Source: Gigantopelta aegis
Lineage: Eukaryota; Mollusca; Gastropoda; Neomphalida; Peltospiridae
Reading direction: 5' to 3'
Assembly (NCBI RefSeq): GCF_016097555.1
Contig: NC_054704.1
Coordinates: 30,072,023 to 30,136,022 of the forward strand
DNA length: 64,000 nucleotides
Positions within the stretch are counted from its first letter, which is position 1, and the number at the start of each line of letters is the position of its first letter. A program made the translations under genes and the position numbers. The notes under the pieces were generated by a model. It had not been told where the DNA came from. It made no database searches and saw only the letters and a program-made list of their open reading frames with translations. This document shows positions 54,321 to 64,000 of this stretch, in pieces.

Positions 54321-54810
54321 CATTGAAACTCAAACTTGATCTGTAGCTCTATATGATAAAGCTGTGTACAAAAGTGCAGCTCCATTTAACTCAAACTTGA
54401 TCTGTAGCTCTATATGATAAAGCTGTGTACAAAAGTGCAGCTCCATTGAACTCAAACTTGATCTGTAGCTCTATATGATAAAGCTGTGTACAAAAGTGCA
54501 GCTCCATTGAACTCAAACTTGATCTGTAGCTCTATATGATAAAGCTCTGTACAAAAGTGCAGCTCCATTGAACTCAAACTTGATCTGTAGCTCTATATGA
54601 TAAAGCTCTGTACAAAAGTGCAACTCCATTGAACTCAAAATTGATATGTAGCTCTATATGATAAAGCTCTGTACAAAAGTGCAGCTCCATTGAACTCAAA
54701 CTTGATCTGTAGCTCTATATGATAAAGCTGTGTACAAAAGTGCAGCTCCATTGAACTCAAACTTGATCTGTAGCTCTATATGATAAAGCTCTGTACAAAA
54801 CTGCAGCTCC
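54321..54810. repeat. 61-bp satellite, eight copies
   Basis: Unit begins CATTGAACTCAAACTTGATC, continues with TGTAGCTCTATATGATAAAG and ends ACAAAAGTGCAGCTC. The copies are over 90 percent alike; the main variant is CTGTG versus CTCTG. Confidence 0.95.
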
Positions 54811-54989
54811 ATACCATGAGGCATTGCGACAGAAAAAAAAGAGTCAAGAAAACTACATGTAGGACAGACAAGAGACAGACAGACAGACAGAAAGACAGAG
54901 ACGAAACCTATAGTCCCCTCGGGTGGGACCGGTAGGGGACTAATAAACATGACATCACAGGTTACTAACCATTATCAAGTAACAGTTTC

Positions 54990-55160
54990 CACTGTCCTGA
55001 ACAGACAGCCCATGACATCGTGTTTGAATCTTAAATCAAATACAAAGAAGAAGTTCTAAATCACGGACTTCGGTGCCGTAGTGTTTAAGCCAACAACCTT
55101 AAGGCTAGTAGGTAGTGGGTTCGCACCCTGGTATCGGTTCCCACCCAGGATGTATTTTGA
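54990..55160 (+). repeat. Two abutting SINE family I fragments (tail then head)
   Basis: 54990-55060 resembles the family I 3' body (TGTCCTGAACAGACAGCCCA). 55061-55160 is a diverged tRNA-like head (GGTGCCGTAGTG, GGGTTCGCACCC). Confidence 0.6.
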
Positions 55161-55258
55161 CCGTTCAGTGAGCAGGTGACATCAATGATATTAATGAATA
55201 ACAAACTATAAATATATTTGTGAAGGGTTGATAATGGAAATTGTAAACTCCATAAATG

Positions 55259-55475
55259 TTTGTTTTGTTTAACGACACCACTGGAGCACATTGATTATTT
55301 AATCATCGGCTATTAGATGTCAAACAATTCTGACACGTAGTCATCAGAGGAAACCCGGTACCTCTGTCCTAATGTAGCAAGGGATCTTTTATATGCACCA
55401 TCCCACAGACAGGATAACACATACCACGGCCTTTGATATACCAGTCAAGGTGCACTGGCTGGAACAAACTCCATA
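55259..55475 (-). repeat. SINE family II, 3' two thirds
   Basis: The minus strand shows CCAGCCAGTGCACCTTGACT, GCATATAAAAGATCCCTTGC and GTGGTGTCGTTAAACAAAAC; the head is absent. Confidence 0.8.
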
Positions 55476-55799
55476 AATGTGGCACAACCAATAAGTCGCC
55501 AGGCTCGTAGTGTATGGGTCACCGGTGTAAACAGGAATTTAAGAACAGTAGGAATACAAGTCCTAGGGGGAAAAAATATCCATAAAAATAAACCAGGTAT
55601 GAAAGTCCGGGTAGGACTGTAGTTCCTAAGAAATGGAGGTCCGACAGGACTATTCGTCCTAGGAACCTATGACCTTGATTCCTAAAGACATGCATTCCTT
55701 TTACACAGGGCACTATACTTATTCGATGCCTGAATTAAACCCGTATACCAGGGCCCGTGCTTATAAAACATTTACAGCCCAGACTCAATCTGTAATGAC

Positions 55800-55824
55800 G
55801 GGGGGGGGGGGGGGGGGGGGGGGG
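55800..55824. repeat. Poly(G) run
   Basis: A run of about 25 G's; a poly(C) run follows at 55929-55950. Confidence 0.95.
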
Positions 55825-55933
55825 AGAGCGGGTGGCGGAGGACATGTGCCCCCTCCCCCTTGTCGAGGATGAAAATGTACGTTATCCCCAATTAGTGGCT
55901 GTGACCCCATCACTAGATATTATTGCTGCCCCC

Positions 55934-55964
<31 letters not shown>

Positions 55965-56174
55965 ACTCCAGACATCATTCCTACGGGCCTGCTCTAGCCA
56001 GTGTTCCACAATTGGTGTAACAAAGGCCGTCGTATGTAAAATAAAAAATATTAAAAAATATTAAAAAAACCCAAACAAATTTAAAAAAACCCTTCCTGCT
56101 AATCGAAGAAGAGTAGCCCATTGCGGTTTGAAATATAAATTAATTAAGCGCATTCCATGCATCCTTTATTTGAC

Positions 56175-56562
56175 CGGCTTCGGTGGCGTCGTGGTTAGGC
56201 CATCGATCTACAGGGTGGTAGGTACTGGGTTCGGATCCCAGTCGAGGCATGGGATTTTTAATCCAGATACCGACTCCAAACCCTGAGTGAGTGCCCCGCA
56301 AGGCTCAATGGGTAGTTGTAAACCACTTGTACCGACCAGTGATCCATAACTGGTTCAACAAAGGCCATGGTTTGTGCTATCCTGCCTGTGGGAAGTGCAA
56401 ATAAAAGATACCTTGCTGCTAATCGGAAAGAGTAGCCCATGTAGTGGCGACAGTCGGTTTCCTCTCAAAATCTGTGTGGTCCGTAACCATATGTCTGACG
56501 CCATATAACCGTAAATAAAATGTGTTGAGTGCGTCGTTAAATAAAACATTTCTTTCTTTCTT
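56175..56562 (+). repeat. Chimeric SINE: family I head, family II 3' end, exact borders
   Basis: The head CGGCTTCGGTGGCGTCGTGG with B box GGGTTCGGATCCCAG joins the body CCAGTGATCCATAACTGGTT and the 3' end TTGAGTGCGTCGTTAAATAA plus CTTT repeats. Flanked by TCCTTTATTTGAC at 56162-56174 and 56563-56575 (13 bp). Same structure as 15421-15755. Confidence 0.9.
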
Positions 56563-56765
56563 TCCTTTATTTGACGTTTGAACTGAAACCCACAATGTAG
56601 TAGCGTTGTAGCGACTCATTGAACTTGGGTTTGAACTACCATTATGATAATTTTGTAAAGGATTATTTTATTGTTTAAAACTTCATTGCAGTTAAACTTT
56701 ATGTTTTTACGTTTTATTGAAATGTTTTGTTCCGTTATTATTTTCACTTGTAACATGCTTCATTT

Positions 56766-56856
<91 letters not shown>

Positions 56857-56903
56857 GTGAGTGCGTGTGTATGTATGTATGTATATCTGTATGTGTGTGT
56901 GCG

Positions 56904-56951
<48 letters not shown>

Positions 56952-56987
56952 AGAGAGAGAAAGAGAGAGAGAGAGAGCGTGTATGTA

Positions 56988-57030
<43 letters not shown>

Positions 57031-57420
57031 ATGTGTGTGTGTTAGTGTGTGTGTGTGTGTGTGTGTGTGCATGTGCATGTATGTGAGAGTATACTTTATG
57101 TGTAATTAATGTATAAGTATGTATGTATATGTGTATGCCAGTGTGTATGTATATACATGTAATAATAAATTAATGTATATGCATGTGAAAATGTATGTGT
57201 ATATGCACGTGTATGCGCGTGTATGTGTGTATAAAATTTATATACATAATTAATGTGTATGTATATATGTGTATAATTGTGTATATGAGTGTGTATGTGT
57301 GTATATAATTTATGTATATAATTTATGTATATAATTAATGTATATAACTATTGTATATGTATGTGTGTATTTGTATATGTATGTGCGTATATGTGTGCAT
57401 GTGTTTGTGTATTTTGTTTA
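56766..57420. repeat. Compound (GA)n/(CT)n/(GT)n/(TATG)n microsatellite
   Basis: Long GA array, then alternating CT, GT, GA, CT and GT blocks, then diverged TGTATGTATA sequence. All ORFs here on either strand are repeat translations. Confidence 0.95.
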
Positions 57421-57659
57421 TCATTGCGTATTCTCATTAAGTGTTTAATACGAACATACGCAGTGTACTGAGCTACCTTTACCACATTAGTAATCTAAGG
57501 CCACGCCTGTAACAGCTTGCTCCATGTTTATCAGGTGGAGTTAATTACGGCTTAGTGTACAGTCCTCTGTTTGCTTACAGGGCTTATTAAAACGTAAACA
57601 CACACGAATCAATATAAAACGAGTAGAAAACATGTCACTGTCTCATAGTAACATGCTTT

Positions 57660-58290
57660 CAGCTAAAACATGACATTCCTCTATTAGTGTCCCAGAAGAT
57701 CACTGTACCAAGCTTCAGAAAAAGCCAATCGACACTGTGAAAGAAGATAGAGTTCAAAGCAAAAGCTGGCGGACAGACACCAGACAAATCGGTATTTAAA
57801 AAACTACACAGACAAATGTCATAGCGGAGGTACAATTTCTATTTAAATATTTTAAATTTAAAACTCTATGAGAAAAAAAAAAATGTTTCATGTTGAATTT
57901 TTTATTTAAATGTTAAAACTTTTAAAATTTCTCTTAATTTGTTTACGAGAACTGCCCCATAGAAACATAGTACAACGTTTCAGAACTATTCGATCAGAAC
58001 TCTAGGGAAAAAAAACTTTTAAATTTCCAATGTTAAATTTCTATTTAAAACTTTTTAATTTAATAAGAAAAATTCAAAAATTCTTAATTTCGAAAATATG
58101 TCTCCATTAGTTTGTGAATGGTGCTCCAGATGATCATTGTACCAAGTTTCAGAAAAAATTCAACCGAAACTGTAGAAACACATAGACGTCAAAGGAAAAT
58201 TTTACAAACGGACGTACGGACAGACGCCGGACAAATCGGTATTAGAAAAGCTTCGCTGATAAAAGTCATAGCGGAGCTCAAAACTTTCTA
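57660..58290. repeat. Diverged direct repeat, about 430-bp spacing
   Basis: ATCACTGTACCAAGCTTCAG...CAGACAAATCGGTATT at 57700-57800 recurs as ATCATTGTACCAAGTTTCAG...CGGACAAATCGGTATT at 58133-58235. A weaker version lies near 57955-58010. Both end in GTCATAGCGGAG. Confidence 0.75.
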
Positions 58291-58445
58291 TATTTCGTAG
58301 TTTATTTATGAATATTTTCAAATCCTGTGGCTCACATACTGTGTATTTTTCTGCCTATGCACGTTAAGAACCGTTCAACAATTACATAACACACAATCTG
58401 ACAGTTGTTTATACCCCTTCCTTCCCTGTATACATTTTGTTCAAT

Positions 58446-58486
58446 CTGATTAAAATTAGCTCTACTGGAGCTAATTTTAATTAGAT
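58446..58486. other. MITE-end palindrome
   Basis: ATTAAAATTAGCT and AGCTAATTTTAAT are perfect arms round a seven-base loop. They are the end sequence of the MITE family at 40643. Confidence 0.8.
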
Positions 58487-58568
58487 AGACATTTTGTTGT
58501 AATAATTATATTGATTGTTGAATGTAAATATCTTTAGACTACAGATTGAGTGTATAGTTCATGGGCCA

Positions 58569-58602
58569 GATACCGAACCCCCCCCCCCCCCCCCCCCCCC
58601 CC
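58569..58602. repeat. Poly(C) run
   Basis: About 34 C's, the longest homopolymer in this part of the window. Confidence 0.95.
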
Positions 58603-59057
58603 TCCGGGATTTTTGGAGACAAGTATTTTTAGATACCTCATTATATATGAATTTAATATCTGCTTGTCTGCAGCAAAAATGTTGGTGGATTTAAAAAATA
58701 TCGCCATTTGAATAGGGGTACCGTTGCACATTTTTTGTCCCAAAAACACTATATTGAAAAATTAAATATAGTGATAAAGTTGTCATCCATATACATTTTT
58801 AACAGATATAAGGCCAAAATGAATGATATTCATCCTATACTAGATGTTAATAGTAACAAACCAAATAACAATGCAATATGTGGTATGAATAATGATATAC
58901 TCATCGGCAAAAGTTAAGCAATGCCTGAAATGCATTATTTTCTATATTTACACATATTTTGGGCTGCTTGAACCTTTTACTATTAAAAATTGCACTGTAT
59001 TTAATATATTGAGGCAGCATTATTCAAATATGGTTCAGTATATCTGCCTATACTATA

Positions 59058-59414
59058 CTCAACAAAATTAATTAAGGTCAAATAGATATTTTAGCATTTT
59101 CCTTTAAATATGAGGGGAAATACAACTTCTTCCGTTGAAAGTTGTCAGCATTGTGGCATGTTCTTAAACTTAATGACTTAAATAACAATTTTGAGGGAAC
59201 ACAATGACAAAAAACATTCTGAACAAATGTGTAACAAATACTTCCCTAAGTATGTGAAATCCCAGTGTTTTTTTGTGTGTATAACCAGTAAAAGTTTACT
59301 GAAACAATGTATAGAAGCCATATATATGACTAAAACGTTAAAATAATATGACAGTAACAAAGAATTATATTATAATATAAGAAGGTTTACTAGCCCTTAA
59401 TTAATTTTGTTGAG
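59058..59414. mobile_element. mariner-type MITE, 357 bp, nested
   Basis: CTCAACAAAATTAATTAAGG and its inverse CCTTAATTAATTTTGTTGAG are perfect 20-bp terminal inverted repeats flanked by TA (59056-59057 and 59415-59416). Confidence 0.92.
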
Positions 59415-59669
59415 TATACATGTATGTGCATCAATATTATGAATATGTCCCTCTTTACTAAACACCAGTGTTAAAAATTTAAAGCATCAGTTTTGTGTAC
59501 CTACCATAATTTCTTTTGCATTACATGTACAAGTCATCTATCTCACAGAAGTTCATCTTATACTAGTCTGTGTTTGTAATATTTTTAGATTTGCCTTTAT
59601 ATTTACATTGTGCTTAACTTATGCTCAAGTGTATATAATTAGTTTCTACATCAAATATTATCTAGGAAG

Positions 59670-60900
59670 GTTTTGACTTCCTTTCATATTCCATTGCATT
59701 TTCATGCAATTAAAGTATGTCTGTCATGTTCACAATTTCTGGTATTCTCCTTCTCCAGGCTCTGCTCTGGTTCCCCCATCAGTATGTCCATCAGCTCTCA
59801 TGGTATCATATCACTATTTCATCTCTAGTATGCCTTCTAAAATTTCTGAGCCATATGACAATTTGGTTGGGGAATAGCCTGGACTGGCTGGTATGACTGA
59901 TACCAAATGACAACTTGGCAATTTGTTCTCTTTATGTGCATTCTCAGAGCATTCTCAGTGAATACATACATGTAGAGTGGAGAAGGCTGATTTATATTCT
60001 ACTGTAGTTCAATATTATCATCCTTGGTTTGGCAACAAACATGTCCAGATATTTCTCAAGTCATGATGTTTTTTGTATGTTATTCGCACCTGCACTCCCA
60101 TAGAGAAGGTATACGAAATGATCTACTTCTTAAATATATGAACATCAATTTTTGCTGAACTTCCATGAGCTAACAACATTTCAAGGAAGTCTTGGTGTTG
60201 CTTGAGAATATTCAAAACCTCCAGTTTTCCATTCTGCATAAAAGCACTGTTGGTATCATAGCCAGTAATGGCAAGCACAGCTGGAATTGCTAGTTGGTGT
60301 CTTCCCTGCATCCTTAATGATGCTGTGCACATATATAAGATGCCTCTTGTTGCCAAATTGAGTGTATACAAATGTCCGTATCTGGGATGGTGAACTGGCA
60401 GCAATGTACAGACATTGAAGTATAATATTTGTCTCTGCATCTTCTTGTGCACTTTACAACACCCCCAGACATGGTTTGCGTTTGAAACATGTACTTTGTC
60501 TCACAAATAGAACCCTCTTCCCAAGAAGCTGAGGGCAGAGTTTTCTTTTTTTTTCATTTAAAATACCTTCCAGTCTCATAAGACCTTTGTAGGGATTCCT
60601 TAGATCAAGTGTGGCTTGGAAGAACCCCTTTCACATGAGAAATTTAGTGCCAAACCACGAATGCTGTTATTATGCTACTGTGGATTAGTTGCAAACCTTC
60701 CATCCAGTAGATATTCCCTGAAAATATGCTGTACCAATAGAGCAAATTGGAAGAGAGCAAATTGCCATTGTCTCATATGGTATTAGTCATATCACAAAAT
60801 CCAGGGTATTCCTCAACCACATAGAAATGGCTGAGAAATGTCCAAAGAAATACTGAAGCTGAATTGGATGGTTTGTGATCTGATAATGCAAGAGCTGTTG
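59670..60900 (-). pseudogene. Decayed transposon-associated ORF (GxDTxSAF family)
   Basis: The longest surviving piece (60452-60123) reads LPVHHPRYGHLYTLN, QGRHQLAIPAVLAITGYDTN, SAFMQNGKLEVLNILKQH and LLAHGSSAKIDV. The block (TGCDTxSAF.GKGK, then LPP...H..RANYQ further on) recalls uncharacterised proteins common in invertebrate repeat-rich genomes. The second block is faintly visible as CLLPNQG...YKSAF near 60015. Stops and frame changes are frequent. I cannot name a catalytic activity. Its position between long inverted arms suggests it was the element's own gene. Confidence 0.45.
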
Positions 60901-61460
60901 ACATATTGAGGGAGGAACAGGAGTAAAGGCCCAGAGCAAAAATAAGAAATTACAGATATTGTGAACATAATAGACATTATATTTGAGTCAGATGATAAGA
61001 CTGAAATAGGAAAGAAAGTCAAATGCTAGATATGTCTGATGACTATATCTGATGTCAATTATATAAACCTAAGCATAAATTAAGCACAATTTAAATACAA
61101 ATATGTTTTTAAAAATAGTATAAGCTTCTGTGAGATAGATGAATTGTAAATGTTTTAACACACATGCCGAGGAAAGGTACTTATAATTGGCTGGTACTAA
61201 GAACAGAGGGACATCTTCATAAATTTGTGAACATAGTATATAAACTCCATATACTTAACCATATTTGAATAATGAAGCCTCAATATGTTATAGAAAAAAG
61301 CCAGGTCAATTTGGGTTTTTTATAATAAAAGCTTCAGGCAATCCTAAGTATGTGTATACATAGAAATTAATACATTTCTGGCATTGCTTACTAGTAACTT
61401 ATTTTGAGAAGTATATAATTATTCATACCTCATATTATATTGTTTTGTAATTGTTATTAA

Positions 61461-62295
61461 AGGGACACACCCTAGTTACGGCTAGTTGTTAACCATTACG
61501 GCGTTGTTTTTCGCTATTAAACCCATTTTTTCACAAATAAAATTGCACTTTACTTACCGTTTATTATTTAGAATATACATTTCCATTCACCTGAAGTGTT
61601 TTTTTGGTAATCCTGGTAATCCTGGTTTTTGTAATACCACAAAATTGCATTTTTCTTATTTCTTAAAAACGGACGCATGTTTGAGAAAAAAACCGTTGAG
61701 CAGACAAGGTCTAATCTATTTTTAGACGGGATATTTCCATTTCAATGTCACAGACGTTGGTAAACCACGTGACCGTTATCATTTTGGTTCGATTTGTTTT
61801 CTCGTGCACGGTTCGCGCAATCAACATCCGATTTGTTGTTGTTCATTTGTGAGATTTTTCTTCACAGTTCGTGAACATTTTCAGTAACAATAAAGTTCAG
61901 ACAAGTAAGTGTCTCAATACAAAACGTTACAAACCCTTAAAACCAATAATTTTTTGCTAAGTCTTACGATATCTGGAGAGGGGATACAACAGGACAGAAC
62001 AGTTGCAACATGTCCAGGAGAGGTGAAAAGAACGCACCCCAAGTCTGTGCGCACTCTGTGAAATTTGTCGTGACGTAGGCATTGTTGTGCTTCGAGCGAC
62101 ATCTACCGGTGACATCAGAATACTAACTTTCAAAATTGTTTCAAGCAATTGGGACATGGGGATTCCCATGGTATTTATCGATATAAAACCTGCTTTTCAC
62201 TCCATTTGATAAAAACGTGATCTAAGTGTGTTACAGGTTTGTAGATTAACCAAATTATAATTTATTTTCGCTGGATGGAACTAGGGTGTGCGGCT
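61461..62295. mobile_element. TTAA-flanked TIR element, 835 bp
   Basis: Ends AGGGACACACCCTAGTTAC and, inverted, AGCCGCACACCCTAGTTC, flanked by TTAA (61457-61460 and 62296-62299). The interior is non-coding. It is a different family from 31830-32211 but has the same target and AGGGACA start. Confidence 0.8.
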
Positions 62296-62329
62296 TTAAC
62301 ATCTACTTTATAGAATAAAAGGAAGGATG

Positions 62330-62775
62330 TAGAAATAGAAAATTGTAAACTTCGCATATATTATATTTGGGTCACATAAAATGATTGAGAATTGGGAATG
62401 AAAGTTAGATTATTATAGTGCTAGATATTTGCCTGATGACAATATTCTATGTAGATATCAATTATATACACCAAAACATAAGTTAAGCATAATATAAATA
62501 GAACTGCAATTCTAAAATATTACAAAAAGCAACAAAAAAAACTAGCTGTTGTAAGATGAACTGTTGTGAGATAGATAAATTGTATATGTTATGAAGACTT
62601 GCTTAGAATGGTATGTAAATTCACTTTTTATGTTTGTAAGACTTGTGTGTAATATAAAAATATTCAAAATATCCATGTAAATGGTTTAGACAGCATGTAC
62701 TGCACCATATTTAAGTAATGCTGCCTTCAGATATTAAATACAATACAATAATAAAAGGATCCGAATGTTTTAGGT
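62330..62775 (+). repeat. Third copy of the long-inverted-repeat arm
   Basis: Direct, diverged copy of 60955-61300: GTCAATTATATAAACC versus ATCAATTATATACACC, GTGAGATAGAT, and CCATATTTAAGTAATGCTGC. Confidence 0.6.
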
Positions 62776-63639
62776 ACGGTATGTATATATACACATGTAA
62801 ATAGAGAATTACGTATATCGGGAACTGTGTAACTTTTGCTGGCGAGTATACCCCGGTACTATATCCATACCACATATATTGCACTGCTTTGTGGTTTGTT
62901 GTTATGAACATGTAATTTAGCATGAATAGCATTCATAATTTGGTCTTAAACCTGTTCAGAATATGTCTGAATGTTAACTTCAATATTGCCATGCAGTTTT
63001 TTCATATACTATGTTTGTAATACTCAGGACATTTCAAATTCATTGACTCACTATGCTTAGTCAGGTGCTAAAAATGTATTATTTTTTGGTGGAATACATT
63101 CACCAGTAACCCAGCTTTAAAGTAAAAGCAGTGATATAGTCCAGAATTATTTTCAAATATTTTCGAAAATTATGTGGAACATTCACCTTGATCAGAAATT
63201 TGCCCTGTTAAAAATAAATTGGTGCCTACACTCAAACGTGCCCTACAGGCACACCCACCAACAGATTGCCAGCAGACAAGCTGATTTGAATATGTCTATG
63301 GATAGGCTTCAAAGATATACTCATCTTGAAAAATCCCGGGGGGGGGGGGGGGGTTATAGTGGGCCCACGGTCTAGTATATCATAATGGTTGTTACAATTA
63401 CATAACGCAGGGGGAAGGATGCATCATGGAATGCGTTACGAAACCTTACGGAGAGAGAGGGGCCGCTGTTGGTCACGAGTTACGAACCGTTTTGAACACA
63501 ATTTTTAAAGTGAAATTTAGCCAGTCATTGTTATTTTGTTCTTTAATAGGTTTTCTGTCTACGTTTTATTACCAAACCAAACAAACATAAATACAAGCAG
63601 GGAATCTAATAATAGCCTATTTGTCATTATGACAGGTAT
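62776..63639. other. AT-rich DNA, no gene
   Basis: A poly(G) run lies at 63337-63353. No supported ORF. Confidence 0.5.
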
Positions 63640-63973
63640 GGGGCGGGACGTAGACCAGTGGTAAAGCGTTCGCTTGATGCGCCGTCGGTCTAGGATCGAT
63701 CCCCGTCGGTGGCCCCACTGGGCTATTTCTCGTTCCAGACAGTGCTCCACAACTGGTGTAACAAAGGTCGTGGTATGTACTATCCTGTCTGTGGGATGGT
63801 GAATATAAAAGATCCCTTGCTGCTAATCGAAAAGAGTAGCCCATGAAGTGGCGACAGCGGGTTTCCTCTCTCAATATCTGTGTGGTCCTTAACCATAATA
63901 TGTCTGACGCCATATAACCGTAAATAAAATGTGTTGAGTGCGTCGTTAAATAAAACATTTCCTTCCTTCCTTC
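63640..63973 (+). repeat. SINE family II, full-length, long 3' version
   Basis: GGGGCGGGACGTAGACCAGT, B box GGATCGATCCCCGTC, GTGAATATAAAAGATCCCTT, TTGAGTGCGTCGTTAAATAA and a CTTC tail. It has the same 3' third as the chimeric copies at 15421 and 56175. Confidence 0.9.
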
Positions 63974-64000
63974 TGCCAGGTAAAGGGATGATCATACTGA

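Larger units (their letters stand above)
58860..61460. mobile_element. Long-inverted-repeat element
   Basis: Sequence at 58860-59055 plus 59417-59665 is the reverse complement of 61025-61460. Shared words (minus, left / plus, right) include GGCATTGCTTA with TTATTCATACC, the ATATTTGAATAATG word, and AAGTTAAGCACAA / AAATTAAGCACAA. Arms are about 440 bp, excluding a MITE in the left arm and another just right of the right arm. A decayed minus-strand ORF lies between them. Likely a DNA transposon of unassigned superfamily. Confidence 0.55.

Noticed and set aside
54321-54810. Possible CRISPR-like array
   Set aside because: The 61-bp units are contiguous with no spacers, and the sequence is eukaryotic.
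63559-63995. Several minus-strand ORFs at the window end
   Set aside because: They are reverse-strand translations of the family II SINE; identical peptides arise from the SINE copies at 39728 and 56175.

Overview
The window looks like nuclear DNA of a marine mollusc, perhaps a gastropod. The grounds are: exons whose protein closely resembles squid diisopropyl-fluorophosphatase; a tandem group of intronless Toll-like receptor (TLR) genes, as in lophotrochozoan innate-immune expansions; and dense tRNA-headed SINEs, MITEs, LINE fragments and microsatellites typical of mollusc genomes. No prokaryotic gene organisation, rRNA gene, confident tRNA gene or CRISPR array is visible.

Layout. 0-7.5 kb: the last exon of one DFPase-like gene (1-214) and the last two exons of a second paralogue (5652-5868 and 7238-7506), with SINEs between and inside them. 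7.5-34.5 kb: gene-poor, transposon-rich DNA. It holds tandem repeats (8-10 kb), a LINE 3' part (10.9-12.2 kb), a nearly complete Tc1/mariner element (12.3-13.9 kb), duplicated LINE endonuclease pieces (14.6-16.2 kb), a broken Ty3/Gypsy fossil (17.3-18.5 kb), an ISL2EU-like DNA transposon with a SWIM+YqaJ nuclease gene facing a decayed THAP/DDE transposase (20.3-22.5 kb), a truncated Tc1 and a LINE RT fragment (24.4-25.3 kb), a 2.37-kb TIR element (26.7-29.1 kb) and a Penelope-type GIY-YIG remnant (33.8-34.5 kb). Three copies of one unclassified protein-coding repeat lie at 19.2, 24.0 and 29.5 kb. 34.9-53.1 kb: a TLR cluster of one truncated pseudogene and three intact 690-residue intronless receptors (36059-38131, 42553-44625, 51045-53117), all on the + strand, with a conserved upstream block of about 240 bp. 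53-64 kb: no host gene recognised, only MITEs, a 61-bp satellite, SINEs, microsatellites and a long inverted-repeat element.

How the genes work together. The TLRs would be membrane receptors with an LRR ectodomain and a cytoplasmic TIR domain. Two of the three have lost the proline of TIR box 2, and sequence mosaicism suggests gene conversion among them. The DFPase-like genes encode calcium-dependent six-bladed propeller hydrolases and have no evident link to the TLRs.

The best candidate for something undescribed is the repeat at 29515-30800. It is bounded by 12-bp imperfect target-site duplications inside an older MITE, encodes one 311-residue basic, proline-rich protein, and ends in a large hairpin plus an (ATC)n tail. 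This suggests a non-LTR unit that carries only an ORF1-like protein.
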